Assembly (NCBI RefSeq): GCF_002159625.1
Contig: NZ_NFIZ01000009.1
Span: 36,256-100,255, forward strand
Direction: 5' to 3'
Source: Olsenella sp. An285
GTDB lineage: Bacteria > Actinomycetota > Coriobacteriia > Coriobacteriales > Atopobiaceae
DNA length: 64,000 bases
In this document: positions 46,613-55,747 of the stretch, one piece after another
Layout: every line of letters starts with the position of its first letter
How positions within the stretch are numbered: position 1 is the first letter of the stretch
The notes under the pieces: generated by a model
What the model saw: only the letters and a program-made list of their open reading frames with translations
Told to the model about the DNA's origin: nothing
Databases searched by the model: none
Position numbers and translations under genes: made by a program

Positions 46613-48210
46613 GCTCGCTCGAACGTCTTGAATCAGGCTCGCTCAAGGGCCTTCTCGAGGCCCTGCTCCTCGTCTCGGACGACTCCGTGCCCGCCACGGA
46701 CCTCGCCCGCGCGACGGGGGCCGCCCCCGGGGAGGTGGCCTCGGCGCTCGCCGAGCTCTCCGCCGAGTACGCGGACGCAAACCGCGGCTTCCAGCTGCGC
46801 GAGGTGGCCGGCGGCTGGAGGCTCTTCACGCACCCCGCCTACCACGACCAGGTGGCTGACTACGTGGTCTCCTGGGACGCGCGGCGCCTCTCACAGGCCG
46901 CCCTCGAGACGCTCGCGGTCATCGCCTATCACCAGCCGGTCACGCGCGAGGGGGTGCGCGCCATCCGCGGCGTCAACTCCGACGGCGTGATCGCCTCTCT
47001 TCGCGAGAAGGGCCTCGTGCGCGAGGTCGGGCGCGACAGAGACCGCGGCCAGGCGGTCCTCTGGGGCACCACGCGGGCCTTCCTCGAGCGCTTTGGCCTC
47101 AGGAGCGTGCGCGACCTCCCGCCGCTCGAGGACTTCGCCCCGGACGAGGAGTCGCGCCGCTTCATCCGCGAGCGCCTGTCCGGGCGCTCAATGGGCTCCA
47201 CCATCGAGGAGGCCGCCGAGGACATGGACGAGGAGCGCGACCTCCTGGGGGACGAGTCCCAGGACGGCTGCGTGGTCCCCGAGCGCGCAGACGCCGCCGG
47301 AGAGCCCCCCCGCCGCTGGGGAGGAGCAATGAGCGACCCCATCCGCGAGGACGGACTCTACCCCATGCGCCTGCAGCGCTTCCTCGCGCGGGCCGGCGTG
47401 GCCAGCCGCCGCGGCTCCGAGCGCCTCATGACCGCCGGGCGCGTGCGCGTGAACGGCGAGGTGGTGACCGAGCTCGGGAGCAAGGTCGACCCCGCGAGCG
47501 ACGTGGTGACGGTTGACGGCATCGTCTGCGAGATCGCCGCGCGCCCCTGCCACCTCGTGCTCTACAAGCCGGCGGGCTACCTCACCACCATGAGCGACCC
47601 GTACGGCCGCCCAACGGTGGCCGAGCTCGTCCCCGTGGCGGAGCACCCCGGGCTCTACCCCGTGGGGAGGCTCGACATGGACACCACGGGCCTTCTCCTC
47701 TTCACCACGGACGGCGGCCTCGGGCAGGCGCTCCTGCACCCGTCGAGGCACGTGGAGAAGCACTACGTGGCGCTCGTCTCCGGAACCCCGTCCCCGCGCG
47801 ACCTCGAGCGCCTGCGCCGCGGCGTTGAGCTCGAGAACGAGGGCGTCACGGCCCCGGCGAGGGCGGAGCTCCTGCGACCGGGCGACCCGCTCTTCTCCGT
47901 GGTGGCGCCCCGGGGCGCCGGGAGAAACGGCGCGGGCGAGAAGAACGCCGTCGTGGGCCTCACCATCCACGAGGGCCGCAAGCACCAGGTGAAGAAGATG
48001 ATGCAGGCGGTGGGCCACAAGGTCCTGAGGCTCCACCGTGACGCCTTTGGCCCGCTCTCGCTTGTGAACGTGGGCGAGGGGGGCTATCGTGAGCTGACGG
48101 GGGCGGAGGCGGCCGCGCTCGAGCGGCTCGCCGAGAGGCCGGCTGGCGCGGGAGCCGCGGGCCCCGCCGCCCAGAAAAGAAGGGAAGGCACGCATGATCG
48201 TAGCCATTGA
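46609..48210 (+). CDS. ScpB-RluB fusion: condensin subunit B plus 23S rRNA pseudouridine synthase
   Basis: One open frame of 533 residues joins two genes that are usually separate. Residues 1 to ~195 are ScpB, two winged helices (LKGLLEALLLVSDDSVP, ETLAVIAYHQPVTREGVRAIRGVNSDG). After an acidic linker (~196-240), residues 241-533 are an RsuA/RluB-type synthase with an S4 domain (QRFLARAGVASRRGSERL) and catalytic Asp356 in GRLDMDTTGLL. GGGGAGGAG stands just before an in-frame ATG at residue 241 (base 47329), so a free RluB may be made as well. scpA-scpB-rluB-cmk is the usual gene order; here the middle two lack an intervening stop. The end overlaps cmk by 17 bases. Confidence 0.92.
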   Translation: MSSLERLESGSLKGLLEALLLVSDDSVPATDLARATGAAPGEVASALAELSAEYADANRGFQLREVAGGWRLFTHPAYHDQVADYVVSWDARRLSQAALETLAVIAYHQPVTREGVRAIRGVNSDGVIASLREKGLVREVGRDRDRGQAVLWGTTRAFLERFGLRSVRDLPPLEDFAPDEESRRFIRERLSGRSMGSTIEEAAEDMDEERDLLGDESQDGCVVPERADAAGEPPRRWGGAMSDPIREDGLYPMRLQRFLARAGVASRRGSERLMTAGRVRVNGEVVTELGSKVDPASDVVTVDGIVCEIAARPCHLVLYKPAGYLTTMSDPYGRPTVAELVPVAEHPGLYPVGRLDMDTTGLLLFTTDGGLGQALLHPSRHVEKHYVALVSGTPSPRDLERLRRGVELENEGVTAPARAELLRPGDPLFSVVAPRGAGRNGAGEKNAVVGLTIHEGRKHQVKKMMQAVGHKVLRLHRDAFGPLSLVNVGEGGYRELTGAEAAALERLAERPAGAGAAGPAAQKRREGTHDRSH

Positions 48211-48901
48211 CGGGCCGTCCGGCTCGGGAAAGTCCTCCGCCGCGCGCGCCGTGGCCGCGCGCTGCGGCCTCACGTACCTCGACACCGGTGCCATGTACCG
48301 CTCCGTCGCGCTCGCGTGCCTCAAGAGGGGCGTGGACCCCGACGACGCCGAAGCCGTGGCCGGGGTCGCGCGCGACGTGCGCATCGAGTTCGCCCCCGCA
48401 GGCGACGGCCAGCGCGTGCTCGTGGACGGCGAGGACGCCACGGCCGCGATCCGCACGCCCGAGGTCGAGCGCGCGGTCTCGCCCGTCTCCGCCAACCCGG
48501 CCGTGCGCGAGGCCATGGTGGCCCTCCAGCGCGCCGTGGGGGAGCGTGGCGGCGTCGTGGCCGAGGGCCGTGACATCGGGACCGTGGTCTTCCCGTCGGC
48601 CGAGGTGAAGGTCTTCCTCAGCGCCTCCCCCGAGGCCCGCGCCCGCCGGCGCGCGGTCCAGCGCGGCGGCGGAGACCTTGCCCGCGGGCGGGACGTGCCC
48701 GTGGACGCCGAGGCCGAGCGAGCCGTCCTCGAGGACCTGGTGCGTCGCGACGAGTACGACTCCACGCGCGAGGCCTCGCCGCTTCGTCCCGCAAAGGACG
48801 CCGTGCGCATAGACTCTTCCGACCTCTCTTTCGACGAGGTCGTCGACAGGATCGTCCGCCTTGTCGAGGCGGCGGAGGGAGGACCTCGTGAGCGAGCCTA
48901 G
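48194..48901 (+). CDS. cmk: Cytidylate kinase
   Basis: Phosphorylates CMP and dCMP. P-loop AIDGPSGSGKSSAARAVA, then LTYLDTGAMYR and the VVAEGRDIGTVVFP stretch; 235 residues. It begins within the end of the rluB part and overlaps plsC by 14 bases, so it is embedded in the operon. Confidence 0.97.
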   Translation: MIVAIDGPSGSGKSSAARAVAARCGLTYLDTGAMYRSVALACLKRGVDPDDAEAVAGVARDVRIEFAPAGDGQRVLVDGEDATAAIRTPEVERAVSPVSANPAVREAMVALQRAVGERGGVVAEGRDIGTVVFPSAEVKVFLSASPEARARRRAVQRGGGDLARGRDVPVDAEAERAVLEDLVRRDEYDSTREASPLRPAKDAVRIDSSDLSFDEVVDRIVRLVEAAEGGPRERA

Positions 48902-49649
48902 GCAGGACCAGAGGGACCAGAAGGACGAGCGGGGCGGCCGCATGCGCGCCTTCGCCGGCAACTCCTTCGACGACTACTACGACCACGCCCTCTGCGAGCA
49001 CCCGCTGCCGGGTCGCCTTCTCATCGGCGCGGTCGTCCGCATCCTGTGGGTCGTGACCAAGCTCCTCTGGCCCTGGAGGCTCGAGCGCGCGGAGCTCCTC
49101 CTCGACGACCCGCGCGGCAGGGTCGTCATCATGAACCACGAGTCCATGCTCGATCCCGTCGTCGCCGTGGTGAGCATGTGGATGGCGCACGTCCCCGTGC
49201 GCATCGTCTACAAGAGCGAGTTCGACAAGATCCGTCCCGCCACCTGGCTCTTCTCCCGCGCGGGCGGCTTCCCCGTTGAGCGCGGAACGGCCGACATGAA
49301 GACCGTCCGCCGCGCCCGCGCCATGCTCCAGCGCGGCGAGTGCGTGCTCATCTACCCCGAGGGCACCCGCGTGCGCAGCGACGCCGAGGCCAAGAGCCAC
49401 GGAGGCTACGCCATCATGGCGCAGCTCGCCAAGGCGCCGGTGCAGCCGCTTGCCATCATCGGCGCGCGTCACCTGCGGTTCCGCCAGCGCGTGGTCATGC
49501 GAGCGGGCGAGCCCATCGAGTGGGGCGAGCTCTCGCACCTCAAGCGCAAGGAGCAGGTGGCCGAGATGGAGCGCCTGGGCATGGAGCGCGTCTACGAGCT
49601 GCGCGACGCCCTGCGCGCGGAGAACCCCGGCGTCGAGGAGGTGGCCTAG
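48888..49649 (+). CDS. plsC: 1-acyl-glycerol-3-phosphate acyltransferase
   Basis: Makes phosphatidic acid, the substrate of CdsA. Acyltransferase motifs are MNHESMLD (NHx4D), the GGFPVERG block and IYPEGTR. GTG 48888 is preferred, since GGAGGGAGGA precedes it; an earlier in-frame GTG lies in cmk. The product is 253 residues with a hydrophobic stretch at about 45-60. Confidence 0.93.
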   Translation: MSEPRQDQRDQKDERGGRMRAFAGNSFDDYYDHALCEHPLPGRLLIGAVVRILWVVTKLLWPWRLERAELLLDDPRGRVVIMNHESMLDPVVAVVSMWMAHVPVRIVYKSEFDKIRPATWLFSRAGGFPVERGTADMKTVRRARAMLQRGECVLIYPEGTRVRSDAEAKSHGGYAIMAQLAKAPVQPLAIIGARHLRFRQRVVMRAGEPIEWGELSHLKRKEQVAEMERLGMERVYELRDALRAENPGVEEVA

Positions 49650-49650
49650 C

Positions 49651-50493
49651 GTGGCCCAGATCCGCGTCGCGCGCGAGGCCGGTGCCTGCTACGGCGTGGA
49701 GCGCGCCCTGCGCATGGTGGAGGAGGCCGCAGACCGCGCCTCCGGGCGCGTGCACACCCTGGGGCCCCTCATCCACAACCCGCGCGTGGTCGCAGACCTC
49801 GCGGCGCGCGGCGTGGACGCCGTGGACGCCCCCGAGGACGCCGCCGGCGACGTGCTGCTCCTGCGGACGCACGGCACCGTTCCCGAGGAGGAGGCCCGCG
49901 CCCGCGAGCTCTGCTCGGGCGTGCTCGACGCCACGTGCCCCTTCGTGAAGAAGGTCCACCAGGCCGCCGAGCGGCTCTGCGCCGAGGGCTACCGCGTCGT
50001 CGTGGTGGGGGAGGCCGGGCACCCCGAGGTGGAGGCCACGCTCCCGCACGCACCCGGCGCCGTGGTGGTGGGCTCCGCCGAGGAGGCCGCCGCGCTCCCG
50101 CGCGCGCACAAGGTCGGCGTCGTGGTTCAGACCACGGCCCGGCGGGCCCTTCTCGCCGAGGTCGTCGGCGCCCTTCTGGGCGTCGCGGACGAGGTCCGCG
50201 TGATGAACACGATCTGCGAGGCAACGGCCGGCCACCAGGCCGCCGCCGAGGAGCTCGCGCGCGAGGCGGACGTCATGGTGGTCATTGGAGGGCGCATCTC
50301 CGCCAACACCACGCGCCTGGCGGAGATCTCCGCCGCGAGCTGCCCGCGCACGTACCACGTCGAGGGCGCGGACGAGCTCAGGGCGGAGTGGTTCGACGGC
50401 GCCGGCGTCATCGGCATCACCGCGGGGGCGAGCACGCCCGCGAGCCAGATCGAGGCCGTTCGCGCGCGCATCGGGGAGCTCGTGGGGGAGTAG
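49651..50493 (+). CDS. ispH: 4-hydroxy-3-methylbut-2-enyl diphosphate reductase
   Basis: Last step of the MEP pathway, giving isopentenyl and dimethylallyl diphosphate. The three [4Fe-4S] cysteines are Cys13 (GACYGVERA), Cys96 (DATCPFVKKVH) and Cys189 (NTICEATAGHQ). The GTG is two bases after the plsC stop; 280 residues. In Gram-positives it often sits beside cmk and plsC, as here. Confidence 0.97.
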   Translation: MAQIRVAREAGACYGVERALRMVEEAADRASGRVHTLGPLIHNPRVVADLAARGVDAVDAPEDAAGDVLLLRTHGTVPEEEARARELCSGVLDATCPFVKKVHQAAERLCAEGYRVVVVGEAGHPEVEATLPHAPGAVVVGSAEEAAALPRAHKVGVVVQTTARRALLAEVVGALLGVADEVRVMNTICEATAGHQAAAEELAREADVMVVIGGRISANTTRLAEISAASCPRTYHVEGADELRAEWFDGAGVIGITAGASTPASQIEAVRARIGELVGE

Positions 50494-50550
50494 CTCGTTC
50501 TTCTCGGTGCCTCTCCTCTTGAAGGGCTCTGCGGGCGTCGCATTGCGATC

Positions 50551-50612
50551 ACCATGTTTCTCCGGACAAAACAGGGGTCTCAACGGCGGCATAGTGTCCG
50601 TAGAAACATGGT
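50551..50612. repeat. Long inverted repeat between ispH and the DUF512 gene
   Basis: Arms ACCATGTTTCTCCGGACA (50551-50568) and TGTCCGTAGAAACATGGT (50595-50612) match at 17 of 18 positions around a 26-base loop. There is no U-tract. It could be a terminator-like structure, a protein binding site or a small mobile palindrome. Confidence 0.8.
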
Positions 50613-50731
50613 GAGTGAATCGATGTGGCGCAGCCGTGTGTCGTCGGGAGGGCGGTGCCGCGGTCCCCCGCCGTGTGTCACAATCGCTGTTGAGAAGAAC
50701 CGTCGAGAAGAACTGCGTGGGGGAGCAAGCG

Positions 50732-52111
50732 ATGGCAGAGCAGAAGCGCGCCGACTACGCGTCCACGAGGCCGCAGGCCATGGGCGCGTGGGTCGCTGCC
50801 GTCGAGGAGGGGAGCCCCGCGTGGGAGGCGGGCATCGAGCCCGGCATGCGCATCGTGTCCGTCAACGGAGTCGAGCCCCGCGACATCATCGACTGGCGCT
50901 GGGAGGCGGACGGGGGCGTCTGCGAGCTCGAGGTGCTCGATCCGCGCGACGGCACCGTGACCCCCTGCGAGCTCTGGCGCGAGCCCGGCCAGGACTGGGG
51001 GATCGACTTCACCGACGTGCTGTTCGACGGAATCCGCACCTGCGTGAACGCGTGCCAGTTCTGCTTCATGGCGATGCTGCCGCCCGAGGCTCGCTCCACG
51101 CTCACGCTGCGCGACGACGACTACCGCCTCTCCTTCCTCCAGGGGAACTTCGTCACGCTCACCAACGTGACGGACGAGGAGGCCGAGCGCATCGTGACCT
51201 GCGGCCTCTCGCCCATGAACGTCTCCATTCACGCCGTCACGCCGGAGGTGCGCCGCAGCCTCATCGGGCGGCGCGCTGACCGCGGCATCGAGGTGCTCGA
51301 GCGGCTGCTCGCGGGCGGCATCGAGGTGCACGCGCAGATCGTGCTCTGCCCCGGCATCAACGACGGTGACGAGCTCACGGCCACGCTCGACTGGATCGAG
51401 GCTCGCCCGGGCATCACCTCGCTCGCCGTCGTCCCGCTGGGTTACACCAAACACTCGCGACGCTTCCACAGCTCGTACTCGGACGACGTCGAGGCATCGC
51501 GCGCCGTGGTGCGTCTCATCGAGCCCTATCAGCAGCGCGCCCGCGAGACGCTGGGCATCACGCGCTTCCAGCTCTCCGACGAGTTCTACGTGGACGCGCG
51601 GCTCCCCGTGCCCCCGGCCGAGACCTATGACGGGTACCCCCAGTTCTATGACGGCATTGGCATGCTGCGGAGCTTTTTGGATGAGGTCGAGCTCGTGGCG
51701 GCCGAGCGTCCCCGGGACGTCGCCTCCGTCTGCCGCGGGCTCGCCGAGAAGGACCTCGAGGCGCTCCTGGTGTGCGGGGAGGCAGCGGAGGACACCTTTG
51801 CCGCCCTCTGCCGCGCGCTCTCCCCGGAGGGTCGCGTGTCGCCACGCTCCATCCGCAACGACTACTTTGGCGGGGACGTCAACGTGACGGGGCTCATCGT
51901 GTCCGAGGACCTGCTCGCGCAGCTGCCCGCCGACCTGCGGGGCACGCTCGTCGTCCTCCCCGAGGTGATGTTCAACTTCGACCGTCTCACGCTCGACGGG
52001 GACGAGCAGGTCCGCATCCTCGAGGAGCTTTCCTCGCGCGGCGCCCGGGTGGGGGTCTGCGTGCCCAGCCCGGGAGACATTCTCGACTGCCTCCTTGGCC
52101 TGCTGGCATAG
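50732..52111 (+). CDS. DUF512 family PDZ/iron-sulfur (radical-SAM-like) protein
   Basis: Protein of 459 residues. A PDZ-like N-terminus (GAWVAAVEEGSPAWEAGIEPGMRIVSVNGVEP) is followed by a Cys cluster CVNACQFCFMAML (Cys104, Cys108, Cys111, the CX3CX2C of radical-SAM enzymes). The C-terminal DUF512 domain runs from about 245 (LGYTKHSRRFH...). Function unknown; the family is widespread next to der in Gram-positives. ATG 50732 follows GGGGGAG. Confidence 0.9.
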   Translation: MAEQKRADYASTRPQAMGAWVAAVEEGSPAWEAGIEPGMRIVSVNGVEPRDIIDWRWEADGGVCELEVLDPRDGTVTPCELWREPGQDWGIDFTDVLFDGIRTCVNACQFCFMAMLPPEARSTLTLRDDDYRLSFLQGNFVTLTNVTDEEAERIVTCGLSPMNVSIHAVTPEVRRSLIGRRADRGIEVLERLLAGGIEVHAQIVLCPGINDGDELTATLDWIEARPGITSLAVVPLGYTKHSRRFHSSYSDDVEASRAVVRLIEPYQQRARETLGITRFQLSDEFYVDARLPVPPAETYDGYPQFYDGIGMLRSFLDEVELVAAERPRDVASVCRGLAEKDLEALLVCGEAAEDTFAALCRALSPEGRVSPRSIRNDYFGGDVNVTGLIVSEDLLAQLPADLRGTLVVLPEVMFNFDRLTLDGDEQVRILEELSSRGARVGVCVPSPGDILDCLLGLLA

Positions 52112-52233
52112 CGCCGTCTGGGTCCCTCAGGAATCTCGAGCTTTTCGGGAGGATGTCTTGCCGCGACGGCCCGACGGCCTGTCGCGGGTACAATCGGTCG
52201 GACGCTTTTCCGCCGCCCGTTTGGAGGCCACAC

Positions 52234-53595
52234 GTGAGCAATCGCCATGCCGCAACATGCGCCGCGCTGGCGCTCGTCCTTCTCGCCAGTCCCGTCGCCG
52301 CGCTCGCGGAGGGCGCGTCCGTCTCGTGCGCGGTCGTGGACCGCGCGGACTTCTACGAGCCCGCTGGGGACGCCGCCGTCACCCTCATGTCAGCCCGCAA
52401 GGAGCTCGTGCAGATCTCCGACGAGATGAAGTACTTCACCAAGTACGAGAGCCACGGTAACTACGACCAGGGCTTCTCGTACGGTGACGGCTACAACGCG
52501 CTGGGCTACTACCAGTTCGACCGCCGCTACAGCCTTATCGGCTTCCTCAGGTACTGCCTCTCCTACGACTCTCAGAAGTACGCGATGCTCGCCCCCGTGG
52601 TCGAGCGCGCCGCCGAGGTCTCCGACGGCTCCGTCCCCATGTATGCGAACGGTGCCCTCACCGAGGTGGGCGCCCTCGCGGAGGGCGCCTGGCACCAGGC
52701 CTACGCCACGGACCCGGCCGAGTTCTCGCTCCTGCAGGACAACTACGCCTACGACAACTACTACGCCCTCACCGAGAGCTACCTCCGCTCGCGCGGCATC
52801 TCCATGGAGGGGCGCGCGGACTGCGTGAAGGGCCTCGTCTGGAGCATGACCAACCTCTTTGGCGGCGGCGGGGTGCGCTGGTTCCTCGACGCGGCTGACC
52901 TTAGCAACGACCTTACGGACCGCGAGTTCGTCAACCGCATCTGCGACGCCGTGGTGGACAACATCGCGGCGCGCTACCCCTCCCAGCCGCAGTACCACGA
53001 GGGCTGGATCAGGCGCTACGAGAACGAGCGCGCCGACTGCCTCTCCATGCTCCCGGAGGACGGGGGCACCGGCTTCGTGGACGTGAGCACGGGGGATTGG
53101 TTCTGCGACGCCGTCCAGTGGGTGTCCGACAAGGGGTTCATGACGGGCTACGGCGACGGCTCGGGCAAGTTCGGTCCCTATGACAAGGTCTCTCGAGCCC
53201 AGATGGCAATGGTGCTCTGGAACTACGCCGACAACCCCTCGACGGGCGTCTCCGGCCTGCCCTCCGACTGCGACGGCACCGCCTTCTACGCCAAGGCGCT
53301 CTCCTGGGCATTGGGGTGCGGCTACGTAACCGGCTACGATTTCGGGCTCTTTGGTCCGGAGGACGGGCTCACGCGGGAGCAGGCGGTGACCATTCTCTGG
53401 CGCTACTTCGGCTCTCCCTCGGCGAGCGCCGACCTTTCGGCCTATCCTGACTCGAGCTCCGTCTCCGCGTTCTCCCGCGCCGCCATGCAGTGGGCGATCT
53501 CGAAGGGGGTCATCAAGGGCACGTCCGAGGGCAAGCTCGCCCCCCAGGACACCTGCACCCGCGCCGAGCTCGCCGCGATCCTCATGCGTCTCTGA
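52234..53595 (+). CDS. Secreted lysozyme-like protein with three SLH repeats
   Basis: Product of 453 residues. The signal peptide ends near residue 25 (AALA). Residues ~65-280 resemble the lysozyme/chitosanase-like domain best known from VgrG-3: KYESHGNYDQGFSYGDGY (likely catalytic Glu72), GYYQFDRR, AWHQAYATDPAEFSLLQ and VKGLVWSMTNLFG. Three SLH repeats cover ~283-453 and should hold it to the wall. It is probably a peptidoglycan hydrolase acting on the cell's own envelope. GTG 52234 follows TTGGAGG. It sits between the DUF512 gene and der, which are normally neighbours. Confidence 0.85.
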   Translation: MSNRHAATCAALALVLLASPVAALAEGASVSCAVVDRADFYEPAGDAAVTLMSARKELVQISDEMKYFTKYESHGNYDQGFSYGDGYNALGYYQFDRRYSLIGFLRYCLSYDSQKYAMLAPVVERAAEVSDGSVPMYANGALTEVGALAEGAWHQAYATDPAEFSLLQDNYAYDNYYALTESYLRSRGISMEGRADCVKGLVWSMTNLFGGGGVRWFLDAADLSNDLTDREFVNRICDAVVDNIAARYPSQPQYHEGWIRRYENERADCLSMLPEDGGTGFVDVSTGDWFCDAVQWVSDKGFMTGYGDGSGKFGPYDKVSRAQMAMVLWNYADNPSTGVSGLPSDCDGTAFYAKALSWALGCGYVTGYDFGLFGPEDGLTREQAVTILWRYFGSPSASADLSAYPDSSSVSAFSRAAMQWAISKGVIKGTSEGKLAPQDTCTRAELAAILMRL

Positions 53596-53699
53596 CGCGC
53601 GCGCGTCTGGGCACCACTGTGGGGATTTGACGCGCTCACGGCGCAAATCCTACCGCTCGTGGTACGCTAGCTGCACCAATGGAATAGCAAGGAGACAAG

Positions 53700-55034
53700 A
53701 TGCCCAAGCCCGTAGTCGCCGTGGTCGGCCGCCCCAACGTCGGCAAGTCCACGCTCGTCAACCGCATTGCGGTGAGCCGCGACGCCATCGTCCACGAGTC
53801 GCGCGGCGTCACGCGCGACCGCTCGTACCATGACGCAGACTGGAACGGTCGAGACTTCACCCTCATCGACACCGGCGGCATCGAGTCCGTCAAGTCCAAG
53901 GACGTCTTCGCGCCGCGCATCCGCGAGCAGGCCCTCATGGCCTGCGAGGAGGCAGACGTCATCGTGTTCGTGGTGGACGGCACCACCGGCGTGACCGATG
54001 AGGACGAGGAGGTCGCGCGCGTGCTGCGCCGCCAGGACAAGCCCGTCTTCCTCGTTGTCAACAAGAAGGACGACCCCTCCGCCGAGCAGGACGGCCTCTG
54101 GGACTTCTACGCCCTCGGCGTGGGCGAGCCGCGCCCCATCTCCGCCGGCCACGGCCACGGCACGGGGGACCTCCTGGACGAGATCGTGGACGCCCTGCCC
54201 GAGCCCACCGAGGAAGAGGCCGAGGACGACATGCTCTCCCTTGCCATCGTGGGCAGGCCCAACGTGGGCAAGTCCAGCCTCGCCAACCGCCTCGCCAACA
54301 AGAAGCGCTCCATCGTCAGTGACGTCGCGGGCACCACGCGCGACGCCATCGACACCGTGATCGAGTGGAAGGGCCAGCCCATCCGCCTCGTGGACACGGC
54401 CGGCATGCGCAAGAAGACCCAGGTCCACGAGGACGTGGAGTACTACAGCCTCGTACGCGGCCTGCAGGCCATCGACCGCGCCGACGTGTGCCTGCTCGTC
54501 GTGGACGCCACGGTGGGCGTGACCGAGCGGGACCAGAAGGTCGCCGGCATGGCCATAGACCGCGGCTGCGGCCTCGTGCTCGTGCTCAACAAGTGGGACC
54601 TCGTGGAGACCGAGCAGCAGCGCGACGAGATCGTCGCCTCCATCGACAAGCGCCTCGCCTTCGCGCCCTGGATCCCCACCGTGAACGTCTCCGCCCTCAC
54701 CGGCCGCGCCACGGACAAGGTCCTCGCGCTCGCCGTGCGCGCCGCCGAGGCGCATGCGTGCCAGCTGAGGACCGTCGAGCTCAACGACCTTCTCGCCGAG
54801 ATCCGCGAGGGCGGCCACACGCGCAGCGAGCGCGGGCGACGCCTCAAGATCCAGTACGCCACGCAGACGGGCTCCAAGCCGCCGGTCATCTCCTTCTGGT
54901 GCAACGCGCCCGACCTGGTGGACGACAACTTCGAACGCTTCCTCGAGAACCGCCTGCGCGCCCGCTTTGACCTGACGGGCACGCCCGTGCGCCTCAAGTT
55001 CCGCCGCAAGTCCGAGGGGGGCGACCGCGCGTGA
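53700..55034 (+). CDS. der: GTPase Der (EngA)
   Basis: Ribosome-assembly GTPase with two tandem G domains and a KH-like C-terminus. P-loops are VGRPNVGKSTLV (first) and VGRPNVGKSSLA (second), with DTGG and DTAGM switch II motifs and NKKD and NKWD specificity motifs; 444 residues. An AAGGAGA site lies before the ATG. It overlaps plsY by ATGA. Confidence 0.98.
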   Translation: MPKPVVAVVGRPNVGKSTLVNRIAVSRDAIVHESRGVTRDRSYHDADWNGRDFTLIDTGGIESVKSKDVFAPRIREQALMACEEADVIVFVVDGTTGVTDEDEEVARVLRRQDKPVFLVVNKKDDPSAEQDGLWDFYALGVGEPRPISAGHGHGTGDLLDEIVDALPEPTEEEAEDDMLSLAIVGRPNVGKSSLANRLANKKRSIVSDVAGTTRDAIDTVIEWKGQPIRLVDTAGMRKKTQVHEDVEYYSLVRGLQAIDRADVCLLVVDATVGVTERDQKVAGMAIDRGCGLVLVLNKWDLVETEQQRDEIVASIDKRLAFAPWIPTVNVSALTGRATDKVLALAVRAAEAHACQLRTVELNDLLAEIREGGHTRSERGRRLKIQYATQTGSKPPVISFWCNAPDLVDDNFERFLENRLRARFDLTGTPVRLKFRRKSEGGDRA

Positions 55035-55747
55035 GCGAGCTTACCCTCTGGACCGCGGTCTTCGCCGCGGGGGCATACCTCGTGTGCGGCATACCCTTCG
55101 GCCTGATCGTGGCCATGCTCATGGGCCACGTGGACGTGCGCACCGTGGGCTCGGGCAACATCGGGACCACCAATGTCGCGCGCTCGGTGGGCAAGGGGGC
55201 AGCCGGCCTCACGCTGCTCCTGGACGCCGCCAAGGGCCTCGTGTGGATGCTCGTGTCCCGCTGGGCCATCGCCGCGCTCGCCCTGGGGGGAGACGTCGCC
55301 TCGCTCGACCACACCACCTCCTTCGGGGCCGCGCTCTCCGTGGTCTTCCTGGGCTGCATCCTGGGGCACGTTTTCAGCCCGTACCTTCGCTTCCATGGCG
55401 GGAAGGGCATCGCCGTGGGGTTTGGCGCCGCCCTTGGGCTCTACTGGCCCATCGGCGTGGGCCTTCTCGCTCTCTTCCTCGTGCTCGTGATCCCCACGCG
55501 CTACGTCTCGCTCGGCTCGATCGTGGCCGCGGCGTCGCTCCCCGTGTGGTGCGTCGTCTTTGGCTTCCCGGCGGTCTCCGTGGCGCCCGTCGCCCTTGCG
55601 GCCGTCGTGGTGATCTGGTCTCACCGCGAGAACGTGCGCCGTCTCCTCCACGGAGAGGAGCGCCGCTTCGCCTTCCACAAGAAGGGCGAGAAGAACGAGC
55701 CCTCCGCGCCAGCCGGCGACGGCCGTGACGAGGGAGCCGCAAGGTGA
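55031..55747 (+). CDS. plsY: Acyl-phosphate:glycerol-3-phosphate acyltransferase
   Basis: Membrane enzyme that starts phospholipid synthesis. Motifs are VRTVGSGNIGTTNVAR, FGAALSVVFLGCILGHVFSPYLRFHGGKGIA and VIPTRYVSLGS; at least five hydrophobic segments; 238 residues. Its product is used by PlsC. Next to gpsA, which makes its substrate, with ATGA-type overlaps on both sides. Confidence 0.96.
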   Translation: MSELTLWTAVFAAGAYLVCGIPFGLIVAMLMGHVDVRTVGSGNIGTTNVARSVGKGAAGLTLLLDAAKGLVWMLVSRWAIAALALGGDVASLDHTTSFGAALSVVFLGCILGHVFSPYLRFHGGKGIAVGFGAALGLYWPIGVGLLALFLVLVIPTRYVSLGSIVAAASLPVWCVVFGFPAVSVAPVALAAVVVIWSHRENVRRLLHGEERRFAFHKKGEKNEPSAPAGDGRDEGAAR

